Part shown: piece after piece, positions 35,490-56,471 of the stretch
How the letters are laid out: every line of letters starts with the position of its first letter
How positions within the stretch are numbered: the first letter of the stretch is position 1
Assembly: GCA_008694505.1 (NCBI GenBank)
Contig: VZDJ01001034.1
Span: forward strand, 206,119 to 270,118
Direction of reading: 5' to 3'
DNA from: Cyanoderma ruficeps
Lineage: Eukaryota > Chordata > Aves > Passeriformes > Timaliidae
DNA length: 64,000 nt
Notes under the pieces: model-generated
Told to the model about the DNA's origin: nothing
Seen by the model: the letters and a program-made list of their open reading frames with translations, nothing else
Database searches by the model: none
Made by a program: the position numbers and the translations under genes

Positions 35490-36440
35490 CCCCATGGCAC
35501 TGGGGTCCCAATCCCCTGCCTGCATGTGCTGAAGTCACCCATTCTTACCCCCACGGTCCTTGGTCCTGGTCCTTGGTCCTGGTTCTGGGGTTCCCAGTCC
35601 CCTGCCTGCATGTGCTGAAGTCACCCATTCTTGTCCTGATGGCATCAAGGTCCCCACTCCCCTTCCTGTATGTGCTGCAGTCCCCAAATCTTGTCCTCGT
35701 GGGGTCCCTGGTGCCCTGTCTGCATGTGCTGGGGTGGCTGGTCCCTGTCTCCATGCCGTTGGGATATTCAGACACCTTCCTGCATGTACCAGTGTTCCCA
35801 GTCTCCATTCCCACATTACTGGGGTCTGTTGTCCTTTGCCTGTGTGTCCTGGGATCCCTGGTCCCCATCAATGTGACATTGGCATGCTCAGTCCCCTGCC
35901 TGTGTGTGCCAGGGGCTCATGTCCCTGTGGCAGCGTGTCCCTGTCCCCATAGCATTGGAGTTCCCTGTGGGAGTTTCCCAGTCCCTATCCCAGCTGCGTC
36001 AGGACCCGTGGTCCCCTGCTTGTGTGCGCCAGTGTCCCCATCCCTATGGCAGTGGCATTCCTTGTCCCCCACCTGTGCACGCTTGGCTCCCTGCTCCCTG
36101 TTTCTGCAGTATTGGCATTCCTGATCGCCCCTTCCCTGCATGTGCAGGGTCCCCTGTCCCCATTCCCATGCCATTGGGGTCCCCAGTCCCCTGCCTGCAT
36201 GTGCGGGGTCCCTTGTCCCCATTCCCATGCCGTTGGCATTCTCAGTCCCTTCCCTGCCTGGACAGGGCTCCCTTGTCCCCATTCCCCTTCTCCTGGGGTC
36301 CCAGTGCTCTTCCTGCCTGTGCTGGGCTCCCTTGTTCCTGTGACATTGGGGTCCTTGATCCCAGCACGTGCCAGCTTTCCCTGTCCCTGTGGCAGCAGGA
36401 TCCCCATTCCCTGCCCCTGGAGCATTCCCTCGTTCTGCGT
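35490..36440. repeat. Minisatellite, about 30-60 bp unit (CCCCTGCCTGCATGTGC)
   Basis: About 950 bp of degenerate units with GTCCCCTGCCTGCATGTGC, TGGGGTCCC and CCATTCCCATGCCATTGG. It gives long open frames that I treat as artefacts. 36441-37640 shows no gene, only an A tract near 37154. Confidence 0.92.
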
Positions 36441-37639
36441 GTGCTCAGGGAGTCCTTTCAAGGGGACGTCATGAAGGGGCCAGCACCAAAACCCACTGTC
36501 CCCTCACTGTCCCCACTGTGGATGGAGATGCGGGCTGGGATGAGAGAGATGCCCCAAAATCCCTCCTGGGGACACCCCCCTGCTCCCTCCTCTGCCAGCG
36601 CTTTAATCTCGGTGCTTTGAGCTCTGTGTAAAAGGGTGCCAGACCATTTCTGAGGATGAAAGAGCTTTTTTTATTTATCCCCCTGCTCCCCGGGCCGGCA
36701 TCCAAGGGGAGATGAAATGAAACGGGAAGAGGCTGGAGGTGAAACAGCTGTGATCAGCTCCGTCCCCACTTCACATCTGCCCGCCACACCACTGCCAGCC
36801 CTGCAAACCCAGCTCAGCCCCAATTTTCTCCCTTGTCCCGGGGCCAAAATTCCTTTTTCCTGGGCGGCGGGGTGGCCTGGGATTTGCAGGCAGGGCTGTC
36901 GGAGGGAGCCGTGTCGCGGGGACAATGCAGCATGTTTGTTTGCTACAGCTAGAATGGCAGTTCTTAGGAGGAAAAAAAGAGAGCGAGAGTGAAGTGCTTC
37001 TGCACATCCAGTCGCTGCATCTTTTGATTAAATGAGATTTTGCTGTCGAAGGGGGGAGCTGGGGACTATGAGCTCCTCAGCCTGCAGTTCCCATCGCAGC
37101 CAAATGAGGAGAAAAAAATATTCTGAACCGCCCCAAGCCCTGAAAATGCTGTAAAAAAAAAAAAAAAAAGGGTTGGAGCAAGTTGTAAATGCTGCAGTTG
37201 TCAGCACGGAGGCCGGGAATGCCGTGGGGTGGCCAGAGGGTTTGTCACCGCAGGGCTGGTGGCACAGCCCCACTCAGCGTGGCTCTGCGTCTCAGCCTGG
37301 CTGGAAAGAATGGAGAAACATCCTGGGAGCTGCAGCCTGACATGCTGGGATGAAGCAGGGAATGGGGACCAGGATGAGGAGCAACAGAGTGAGCGTCCAA
37401 AAAGGCCCTGAGCCTCTGAGGAGCCCAGTGGTGTTGCGATTAGAACCTCTGCACTTCAGGCCGTTGATTGAAGCCACTGCAGTTAAAGCTCAGGCGCCTA
37501 AATCTGCACCAATTAATGCCGTTGCAATTAAAGCCCTGGCACTTATAAATGCAATGGCTGCACCAGCCCTGGTAGCAGTGCCAGCTTCTCCCAGCCGTGC
37601 CAGGTGTCTCCATGAGCCTTCCTGGTTGGGATGGTTGGC

Positions 37640-38030
37640 GTTGGAGCACACTGGGAATGCACTGCTGGCCCACTGGGCCACACTGGGAACAGCCTGTCTG
37701 CCAGCTGGAGCACACTGAGAGCACACTGGGACCATCGTGCCTGCCCTCTGGATCACACTGGGAGCGTGCTGCCTGCCCTCTGGAGCACACTGGGCCACAC
37801 TGGATCACACTGAGAGCGTGCTGCCTGCCCTCTGGATCACACTGCTCACTGGATCACACTGGGAGCGTGCTGCCTGCCCTCTGGATCACACTGGGATCAC
37901 ACTGGGAGCGTGCTGCCTGTCCTCTGGATCACACTGGGATCACACTGGGAGCACGCCACCTGGCCTCTGGATCACACTGCCTCCCCTCTGGATCACGCTG
38001 CCGGCCGGAGCACGCTGCCTGCCCGCACAT
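37640..38030. repeat. Minisatellite (CTGGATCACACTGGGAGCG)
   Basis: Units of about 20-45 bp containing GGATCACACTGGGAGCGTGC and TGCCTGCCCTCTGGA, about a dozen copies. Confidence 0.93.
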
Positions 38031-38597
38031 GGCTTTTTTTAGGTTTACAAACATGACAGCCCCGTGCACGCGCCGCTTCCCCCCCTCCTTCCCCGTGAGT
38101 CATCAACCCCGTCACCGGGGCTGGGGAAGCTGGAGGCGGCGTCGGTGCTTTCCCCCCGTGGTGCTGCTGACCCCAGCGAGGGGGGAAAAGAAAAGGCAAA
38201 ACCAGACTTAATTTTTCTGTTCTTTTGCCGTTCCTGTTTCCACTTTTGACGAGCAAGATGGGGAGGATGTGGATGGTGACCGTGGCTGCCATCCCAGCTC
38301 GTGGGTGGTCTGTGGTGAGGTGTTTTTGGGGAGGACCACGGCGCTGGTTGGAAGGTGGGAAGAGTTGAAACGTCACTGGCTTCCCCGGTTTCCTCACCCT
38401 TTGTTGGTTGTGTTTCTGTAGTGTTGGATTTAAGGCGATGCTGATCGGTGTGGTTTTGGGGATGGGTGAGAAAAAGTTGGTGAGACCCCAAAATGTTGGC
38501 AGAGTTGCTGGCAAAAGACTCCTGGGGACTCGGCAATGCCGGCGAGCGAGGAGATGCCAAACCCCCGCGGTGAGCTCATCGGCTGAGGTGGCCCTGG

Positions 38598-38627
38598 TGA
38601 CTCAGCAGTGCCGGTGCTGACTCAGCG
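38598..38627. promoter_or_regulatory. Tandem NF-E2/Maf (MARE-like) sites
   Basis: TGACTCAGCA at 38598-38607 and TGCTGACTCAGCG at 38615-38627, the second matching the T-MARE palindrome at 12 of 13 positions. The AP-1 core TGACTCA is present in both. Confidence 0.5.
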
Positions 38628-39016
38628 GCCCCGGCCCCCAGGGAGGCAGTGGGATAGCGGAAGAGGTTGAAATTTTTGGGTAGAAAAAGGGACTTCTTTG
38701 TACAGCATGCTGCAGTTCGCTGGTGCTGAGCCAGTAGCCGTGCTACCAACACATTTTCCTCCTGGTGCACCTTCCTCCAGCTTTGGAAAGGGATTTTATC
38801 CAAAGGGGCTGCATCTCCCACTTGCCACGAGATGTTTTTCCCCACGAGAAATGGGTTGCGGCGGGGAAATCAGCTCCAGGTTTGGCAGGGGCGGCGTTTT
38901 CCTGCTCCCAGATGGGGCAGGGCCCGGCTCCCACTCATCTCCCGGCTCCTGCCCGCCGGCCGTCGCGCCGTCAACTTGCCCGTGCTTGCCGGGTGGGAGG
39001 GCGGTGGCACACACGG

Positions 39017-39062
39017 TTCTTCTCCTCCTCCTCCTCCTCTTCCTCCTCCTCCTCCTCCTCTG
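39017..39062. repeat. (TCC)n microsatellite
   Basis: About 46 bp of CTCCTCCTCCTCCTC with one TTC interruption. Confidence 0.95.
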
Positions 39063-39574
39063 CTGAAGGTCGGGCTGTGCGGCAGCGTGAGGAGCCCCAC
39101 GTCCCGGGGAGGGAGGGCACAGCACCATCCCTCAGGTATGACAGGATGTGAATGACCTGGAGGGGAGCCAAGCACCCTTGGGTACATCCCTGACTTGCAC
39201 CTGGGGACCAGGAGGGTGCAGGGACTCCTCCTCTGTTCAAAGTGGGGGAAAAAGCCTTGAAAACTGGGGTGCAGTTTGGTCAGTGCATGGCTGTGAAAAA
39301 ACTTTCCTCCTTGCTCCTCAAAATCTGCCTTTTCCCCCTGATTTGCAGTGCAAAGCAATCAGCAGGGTGGCAATGCCCCCACTGGGGGCTGTGGGGGCTG
39401 GAGTGGCTGAGAAGCTACAGAGCCTGGTTCTGTGGGGAATGCTGGCAGTGGGGCTGTGAAATTGGGCTGGAGTGGGATGGGAAATGCAGCTGGGCTGGAT
39501 GAGGTGGGGAGAGGCCCCAGGCCTTTCCCACAGAGCCCATGCACTTCCACTTCCTTCCCATATGGATCCTGTTC

Positions 39575-40030
39575 CTTCTCTGTCCCTGTCACTTTCCTCC
39601 TTGCTGCTTTCCCGTTCTTCCCCTTGTTTCCCTCTCTCCCCATCTTCCTTTCCTATCCCTGCTTGCCCATCCCCTTTCTCCCATTCCTTCTTCCCCTTCC
39701 TTCACTTTTTCACCTTTCTCCCCATTTCTCTTCATTCCCTTCTTCTCCTTCCCTACCCTCCTTCGCTCATCCCCTTCTTTCCCTTCTTCACCTTGCCTTT
39801 CTCTTTCTCCTTTCCCTTCATCTCCCTCCCCAATCTTCTTCCTCTTTGCCTTAGTCTCCTTACCCTTATTCTCATTCCACTTCCCTCTTCTCCTTCCTCT
39901 TTCTCTCCCTCTGCCTCCTCCCCTTTCTCTTTCCCTTTGTCCCCTTCCCATCACCTTCTTCCTCTCCTTCCTCTTCCCTTTCTCCCCTTCCTCTTCCCCT
40001 TCCTCTTCACCCGTCCTTTCCCTTCCCCAG
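39575..40030. repeat. Polypyrimidine tract, about 450 bp
   Basis: Nearly uninterrupted C/T on the plus strand (CCTTCTCC, TTCCCTTT units) with only scattered purines. Such homopurine-homopyrimidine DNA can form triplexes. Apparent Ser/Pro/Phe-rich and Arg/Glu/Gly-rich open frames are by-products. Confidence 0.95.
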
Positions 40031-40444
40031 GGAGGGAGCAGGCGTGGTGATTCAGCCCAGTCAAGCCGGCCCCAGTGCCAATCTGGGAGCTGGCACGAGG
40101 GGAGCCAGCTGTGTTTAAGGAAAAAACTGCTTCAAGAAACAAAAATAGTCCTGTGGGGTTTTTTGTTGGATTTTTTTTTTCCTCCTTCTTTTCCCTTTCA
40201 AGAGCTCAGCTCCCTCCCTGTCCGCCTGGAGCCGGCAGCCTGACAAGGCTCCGTGCTGTGCCAAGCCTTTCCCCCTGCCCGCGCCAACTGGTGGCTCCCA
40301 GCTCGGCTCCACGCTGCGCTGGGAAGGCTCAGTGTGGTGGGAGCACACGCTGTGGCTTGGCCGCGGCATCCGGCTTCCCAAAAACTGCTCCAGTGGGAGC
40401 ATCTGCTGGGAGCAGCTGCTGAGGCAGCGCTTACCTGTCCACAG

Positions 40445-41170
40445 TGCTGAGCATCCCCGAGTGTCCCTGCTCTGAATGTCCCTGCTCCAAAGTGTCCCTG
40501 CCCCTAATGTCCCTGCCCTGAGTGTCCCTGCTCCAAAGTGTCCCTCTCTGAGTGTCCCTGCTCTGAGTGTCTCTGCTCTGAATGTCCCTGCTCCAAAGTG
40601 TCCCTGCTCCAAAGTGTCCCTGCCCCGAATGTCCCTGCTCCGAGTGTCCCTGCCCCGAGTGTCCCTACTCCAAAGTGTCCCTGCTCCGGGTGTCCCTGCC
40701 CTGAGTGTCCTTGCTCCAAAGTGTCTCTGTTCCAAAGTATCCCTGCTCCAAATGTCCCTGTCCTAAGTGTCCCTGCTCCAAATGTCCTTGCTCCGAGTCT
40801 CCTGCCCCGAGTGTCCCCACTCTGAGTCTCCGCGCCCCGAGTGTCCCTGCTCCAAATGTCCCTGCTCCAAATGTCCCTGCCCTGAGTGTCCCTGCCCCCA
40901 GTTGATTAAATGAGATTTAATTTGGACACTGCCCAAGTGTCCTGACCCCAAACATCTCTACTCTGAGCATCCTCCCTCCAAACATTCCAACCCCAAGCCT
41001 TCACTGAGCATTCCTGCTTTGAACATCCCCTTGCTGAGCATTCCTGATCCCAAGAATCCTTGCCCCGAACACCCCAACCCTAAGCATCCCCATCTTGAGT
41101 ATTCCCACCCTAAGCATCCATTCCCCAAACGTCCTGACCCCAAATATCCCCACTCAAGCATCCCTTCCAA
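40445..41170. repeat. Minisatellite, 15-bp unit (TGTCCCTGCTCCAAA)
   Basis: About 30 copies of TGTCCCTGCTCCAAAG / TGTCCCTGCCCCGAG to about 40900, then a more degenerate CATCCCCACCCTAAG continuation to 41170. The 15-bp period keeps every frame open for long distances. 41171-42640 shows no recognised gene. Confidence 0.95.
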
Positions 41171-42639
41171 AAGGGAAAATACTTTTCCTGGAGGAAACGA
41201 GGCGGTTGGAGGTGGGAACAAATTTTTTTTCCACCCTGAAAAAAATCCTTCATCTCCCTTGGAAACCCCCAGTACCCGTGGGATGCAGGAGCTCGGAGTG
41301 GGACTATACCACATTCGACCGGCTCATCATACCCCAAAGGAGGAGGAAAAGGGGGTGGACTGGTTGCTCCAGCACTGTCCAGAGAGGGGTCATGGCCATG
41401 GGGGTTCTCAAAAGTGCTCCTGGGGCTGGAGTAAAGCAGAGCCGGGCTTCCCTCAGCGTAAATCAGCTCAGCTCCCTCAGCATCACCGTTATTCCGGCTT
41501 TTCTCCGGGCTAAATGAGGACAGGAGTGAGCAGCTCAACCCCAGCGCTGGGGTCAGCCGGGGCCATGGAAACAGCTTGGAAAACAAGGCGGGAGAGGCAG
41601 CCGTGGCCGCCCGCGGCAGCGAGAGGCAGCGGGACCGCGAGCCGGCACCGTGGGTACCCCAGCCAGGGGGAGCCGGGGGGGAACTGGGGGCTCTCACAGC
41701 TCTGACTCGGCACTTGGCCTTCCCAGATTTTCTTGAATTTCCCTTTTCAGGGGCATCGAATTGGATTTAGGTCATCTGCTCCCCTCCAGCCTGCCTCCCG
41801 CTGGCAGCTGGGGACTGGCGGTGGATTGGGACCAGGAAGGGGTTTCCCATCTCTTGGGGTCTGGCAGTGCAGAACGGTGCTCCGCAGGAGCACGGGTCCT
41901 GGCGGGGATGTGTGTGTGATTCCAGCAGCATTCCTGTCCCTGGCACAGCCCTTTGGTGGCACCAGTTGAGTGGGTTGTTATTGTAGGGTCTCCAGAGCTC
42001 AGGGATGCTCAGGGCTTCCCCCGGCTGTGCCCCCAAGCCACCATCCCAACGGAGGATCCCCGGGGTTGTTGCCAGAGGAGGAAAACCACAATCTGAGTGC
42101 CGGGGCTGGCCAGGCTCCACTGGAGCGGGGCCGGCAGCCAAGCTCCCTCTTGGCTGGCCCGTGCCGCCGGCTGGCAGCAGCTCCCGCTGACCTTGGCGGC
42201 TCCCGGCCGTGCCCGCGCTGCAGCCCCGGCACACGGTGCCCCCACAGCCACCCCGGTGCCGCTGGGAAGGGCTCAGCATTCCCCCCAAGCTTCCTCTGGC
42301 CCCCAAATTCTCCACTTTTATTCAAATTGTGTGGTTTTTGCAGTGGGACGGCATCAAGCATCTGCTGTGTGTGTGCTGAGTTGCTCTGTTCTCTGCAGCT
42401 CCTGACCCGTTCGGCTCCTGCTGAGGGGTTTAACAAACTCCCAAAATATTTATTTTGGGGAATCTTTGGGCCTCTGGTATGGGGAACCAGGTGTTTTGGG
42501 AGGACGAAGGATCTAAAATCCATTTCCCTTATGGCTTTGTGTGGGTTTAGTTTGTTTTTTGTACCAGCAAACTGTTGAAAGGAATAATTTTAAAAAGCGA
42601 AAAAGGAGAAAGATAAAGGGGGAAAAGCAGGTTTGGAAN

Positions 42640-42662
42640 TGGATGGATGGATGGATGGACGG
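42640..42662. repeat. (GGAT)n microsatellite
   Basis: Short GGATGGATGGATGG run next to an undetermined base at 42639. Confidence 0.9.
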
Positions 42663-42764
42663 GGTGTCTGTCTCTCCCACTGGGACCCAGCTTGTCCCTA
42701 GTTTTTGGTCATTTTCAGGCTGCTTTGGGTATAAGACTGTGGAATAGCCAGATTCCTGACCATA

Positions 42765-43270
42765 TGGGGTTGTTGGATATATAGGTCACTATAGGATATA
42801 TAGAGTTGATGGGTTTATAGGACTCAGGAATTTAGGGTTGCTGGTTGTTTAGGATTGGTGGATATATGGGATTGTGAAAATCTGTGCTGCTGGATATATT
42901 GGGTTCCTGGATTGCTGGATGTATAAGATTGCAGATTTTATAGGGCTGATGGATAAATAAGGTTGCTGGATGTGTAGAGTTGCTGGATACATGGACTGCT
43001 GGCCATATAGGATTGTTGGATGTGTAGGTCCCATACTTGGGTACAGAGGACTTGGATATTTAGGATTGATGAGTGTTTAGGGTTGTGGAATATTTAAGGT
43101 GCTGAATGTATAAGCTGCTAGATATGCAGGTTGGTGGAGGTGCAAGAGATTGCTGATTATATAGGGCCATTGGATGTATGTTTGCTGGATATACATGTTC
43201 TTGGTTTTATAGGTCATATAGGGTGGGTGGATAGATAGGATTGCTGGATATATGGCTCACTTGATCTATA
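42765..43270. repeat. AT-rich minisatellite (GGATATATAGGATTGCT)
   Basis: Units of about 15-20 bp such as TTGCTGGATATATAGG and TTGTTGGATATATAGG, strongly degenerate and unlike the GC-rich surroundings. Confidence 0.9.
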
Positions 43271-43570
43271 GGAAAGCAGGACCTACAGGGCATTGGGATG
43301 TATGGGGCAATAAGATCTATAGGGGAGCAGGACCAATAGGACAGCAGGATCTGTAGGGCATGGGGATCTCTAGGGGAGTTGATATCTAGGGCAGCAGGAT
43401 GTGTAGGGCAGTGGATCTCTAGGGCAGTGCATCTCTAGGGCTGTGGATCTCTAGGGCTGTGGATCTATAGGGCAGAGGGATCTCTAGGGCTGTGGATCTC
43501 TAGGGCTGTGGATCTATAGGACAGTGGATCTCTAGGGCTGTGGATCTCTAGGGCAGTGGATCTATAGGGC
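43270..43570. repeat. Minisatellite (GGATCTCTAGGGCTGT, 18-19 bp)
   Basis: About fifteen copies of GTGGATCTCTAGGGCTGT/GGATCTATAGGGCAG, continuing from the AT-rich array before it. Confidence 0.93.
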
Positions 43571-43708
43571 CGCTGCTCCTGCCGCAGCAGCCGGAGTTGT
43601 CGCCGTCCTTCCCCGCCCGGTCCTCCCCGTGCTCCCCGTGGGGGTCGAGGTGGCTGTCGGGGGCCGGCCAAGGCTGGCGGGCAGCGGGGCTGGCGTGGGG
43701 CCTCCGCT

Positions 43709-44687
43709 GTCCGTCCGTCCGTCCATCCGTCCATCCATCNNNNNNNNNNNNNNNNNNNNNNNNNNNNNNNNNNNNNNNNNNNNNNNNNNNNNNNNNNNNN
43801 NNNNNNNNNNNNNNNNNNNNNNNNNNNNNNNNNNNNNNNNNNNNNNNNNNNNNNNNNNNNNNNNNNNNNNNNNNNNNNNNNNNNNNNNNNNNNNNNNNNN
43901 NNNNNNNNNNNNNNNNNNNNNNNNNNNNNNNNNNNNNNNNNNNNNNNNNNNNNNNNNNNNNNNNNNNNNNNNNNNNNNNNNNNNNNNNNNNNNNNNNNNN
44001 NNNNNNNNNNNNNNNNNNNNNNNNNNNNNNNNNNNNNNNNNNNNNNNNNNNNNNNNNNNNNNNNNNNNNNNNNNNNNNNNNNNNNNNNNNNNNNNNNNNN
44101 NNNNNNNNNNNNNNNNNNNNNNNNNNNNNNNNNNNNNNNNNNNNNNNNNNNNNNNNNNNNNNNNNNNNNNNNNNNNNNNNNNNNNNNNNNNNNNNNNNNN
44201 NNNNNNNNNNNNNNNNNNNNNNNNNNNNNNNNNNNNNNNNNNNNNNNNNNNNNNNNNNNNNNNNNNNNNNNNNNNNNNNNNNNNNNNNNNNNNNNNNNNN
44301 NNNNNNNNNNNNNNNNNNNNNNNNNNNNNNNNNNNNNNNNNNNNNNNNNNNNNNNNNNNNNNNNNNNNNNNNNNNNNNNNNNNNNNNNNNNNNNNNNNNN
44401 NNNNNNNNNNNNNNNNNNNNNNNNNNNNNNNNNNNNNNNNNNNNNNNNNNNNNNNNNNNNNNNNNNNNNNNNNNNNNNNNNNNNNNNNNNNNNNNNNNNN
44501 NNNNNNNNNNNNNNNNNNNNNNNNNNNNNNNNNNNNNNNNNNNNNNNNNNNNNNNNNNNNNNNNNNNNNNNNNNNNNNNNNNNNNNNNNNNNNNNNNNNN
44601 NNNNNNNNNNNNNNNNNNNNNNNNNNNNNNNNNNNNNNNNNNNNNNNNNNNNNNNNNNNNNNNNNNNNNNNNNNNNNNNNNNNNNNN
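43709..44687. other. (GTCC)n/(CATC)n microsatellite and 948-bp assembly gap
   Basis: A GTCC/GTCCATCC tetranucleotide array runs straight into undetermined bases from 43740 to 44687. Assembly probably broke in the repeat, and the true gap size is unknown. Unrecognised sequence, including an exon, could be missing. Smaller ambiguous bases are at 6948, 30447, 34426, 42639 and 62313-62316. Confidence 0.95.
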
Positions 44688-46588
44688 GGGAAGGTTGTGG
44701 CTTTCAGGTTAACTCTTTAGGAGCAGCAGAGGATGTTTGTTCCTTCCCTTAGTTCACACGATGGACTATTTTCCTACATTCCCAGCCCAGTTCCGTGACC
44801 CAGTTTATGGGATGGAGCAGCCCAAGGTGCCTCCCTGGCCCTGCGGCTGATTTTTGGGGCTTCCCCTGCCCTTTCCCAGCAGGTTCCTCCCTGGGGAAAC
44901 CCTTGGGGCTGCTCCCCACCTGGAGCAAAACAAGTTTGCCAAAATTTCTGTGGGCTGGCATCACCTCCACGATGCTTCAGGGCACCAGCATGTCCCCCCA
45001 AGCCCTTGACGCGGGGCGGGGGGGCTCAGGGCATTTAATTCCCCGGCACTTGGGAAAATCCCCTTTGGCTGGACAGGAGGAGGAGGAGGAGGAAGATGAC
45101 GGCGTAGGAAGGACGGGCGAGGCTGTTCCTTTCTGGGTTTGCAAAGGAGAGCGGAGGCGTGCTGTCCCCACCCTGCTCGGGCTGCGGGAGAAGCGCTTTC
45201 TCCCCAGACCTGCCGGACCGGTCCCATTGCTCGCCGCGGATGCCCCAAAGGCACCGGAGCCCCTCTAAAAACCTAAGGCAGCATCGGGGCGATGCCGAAG
45301 TGGAGCCAGAGCGATCCGCACCAGCGCTGTGCTCCCCTGGGGGTTTTCACTGCTGGGGAAAAGGGTTTTTTTGAAAAGAGTCGTGCTGGGAGTGGTTCCT
45401 GCGAGGTTTCGACAGAGTCAGCAGCGTTCTTATCTCTCCAGCAGAGCGTTCTTATCTCTCCAGCGTGGCTGTGCTCACGCTCTCACCGAGAAGGGTGAAG
45501 GACTCTGTATGGAAGCTGTGGTGCCTGAAGGGTTAAAGCAGCCACACATGGACGCTTGGAACACCGGCTTAACTCAGAGCAATAACTTTGTATTTCGGGT
45601 CTCCCCATGAATCTGAGCTGTGGATCCTTCCCACGAGCCACTGCCAGCCCCATCCAGAGGCAGGAAACTCTGCCCACAGCCTCTGCTTGCTTTGGCATGG
45701 TTTTTCCAGTGAACTTTGCTGTATTTTTAGCTTGCCGGAAGCTCCCCCTGGTTATTGGCAAACGGCTCAATGCACTACCAGCACCCGACAACGAAATCCC
45801 CACTGCCCAGGTGGGATGGCACCACAGAAAACAGAGAGATCCCCTCCATCTCTGGCAGAACCCCTTGGAGGGTTTTAATCAGGGTGTCCAACCCAGACGC
45901 TGGGGTGTTGGGCTACCTGGGTGCCACCACCTGGCGTTGGCGTGGCCGGGTGGGTTTGATGTGTCCCTGGCACGCCACTGGTGCTGCCAGCACTGCCACT
46001 CAGCGCTGCCGGGCGGGCCCTGGGCAGTCTTGTTGATACAGACGCCGGGTTATTTGAGGTGAAAGCAGCCCCTGGCACCAGCATAGCCAACTCGGCGGCT
46101 TCCTGCTGTGCTGCGGCCCCCGGCAAAGGACGGCTGCTCCCGGCCAGGATGTTCACTCCTGGCACGGCTCCAAAAACCTCCCTCTCCTCCTTGTGCTGCT
46201 TCCTTCACTGGAGGCAAACTGTGTCACCGCAGCCAAGGACGCCCTCCCTGTCCCACCCCGTGCGTATCGCCCTCGGCGGGTGATGGAAATCCCGAACAGT
46301 CCTGTGAGCAATTTCGAAAGCAGGTGGCGGGGTGGGGACGTGGGTGGCACGGGGCCGGCGCAGTGGAAAGCGGCCGCCTTCTGAGCCGAGCTGCTCCTCA
46401 CTCAGCCGGGCAGAACCCGCGTGGCTTTGCCGGCAGTGATCAGTTTCTTGCATGCCTCGTCTGTATCTTCATCCCTGGTCAGAAAAAGAGACCGGGAAAG
46501 GGGAACTAAAGGAAGCAGAGGGAAAAAATAGGGTTGGGGGCGATAGCACGTGGGGATGCTCACATCTCTTCTCTCTCCCTCCTAACAG
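44688..46588. other. Upstream/intronic TET3 DNA, no exon proven
   Basis: GC-rich with a short GGA repeat at 45077-45096. A 22-bp tandem duplication at 45423-45464 carries two CTTATCT (GATA-factor) sites. No CXXC zinc-finger exon is visible on either strand. The polypyrimidine acceptor of the first recognised TET3 exon ends at 46588. Confidence 0.5.

Positions 46589-56471
<9,883 letters not shown>

Noticed and set aside
35490..36440. Possible secreted Pro/Ser-rich protein gene (256 codons)
   Set aside because: Frames follow a 30-60 bp repeat and lack splice sites or a signal peptide with family similarity.
40445..41170. CRISPR-like direct repeats
   Set aside because: Units are contiguous and degenerate without unique spacers, in a vertebrate genome; a minisatellite. 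The same applies to the other arrays.
43597..44720. Open frames of more than 360 codons
   Set aside because: They consist almost entirely of undetermined bases in the assembly gap.
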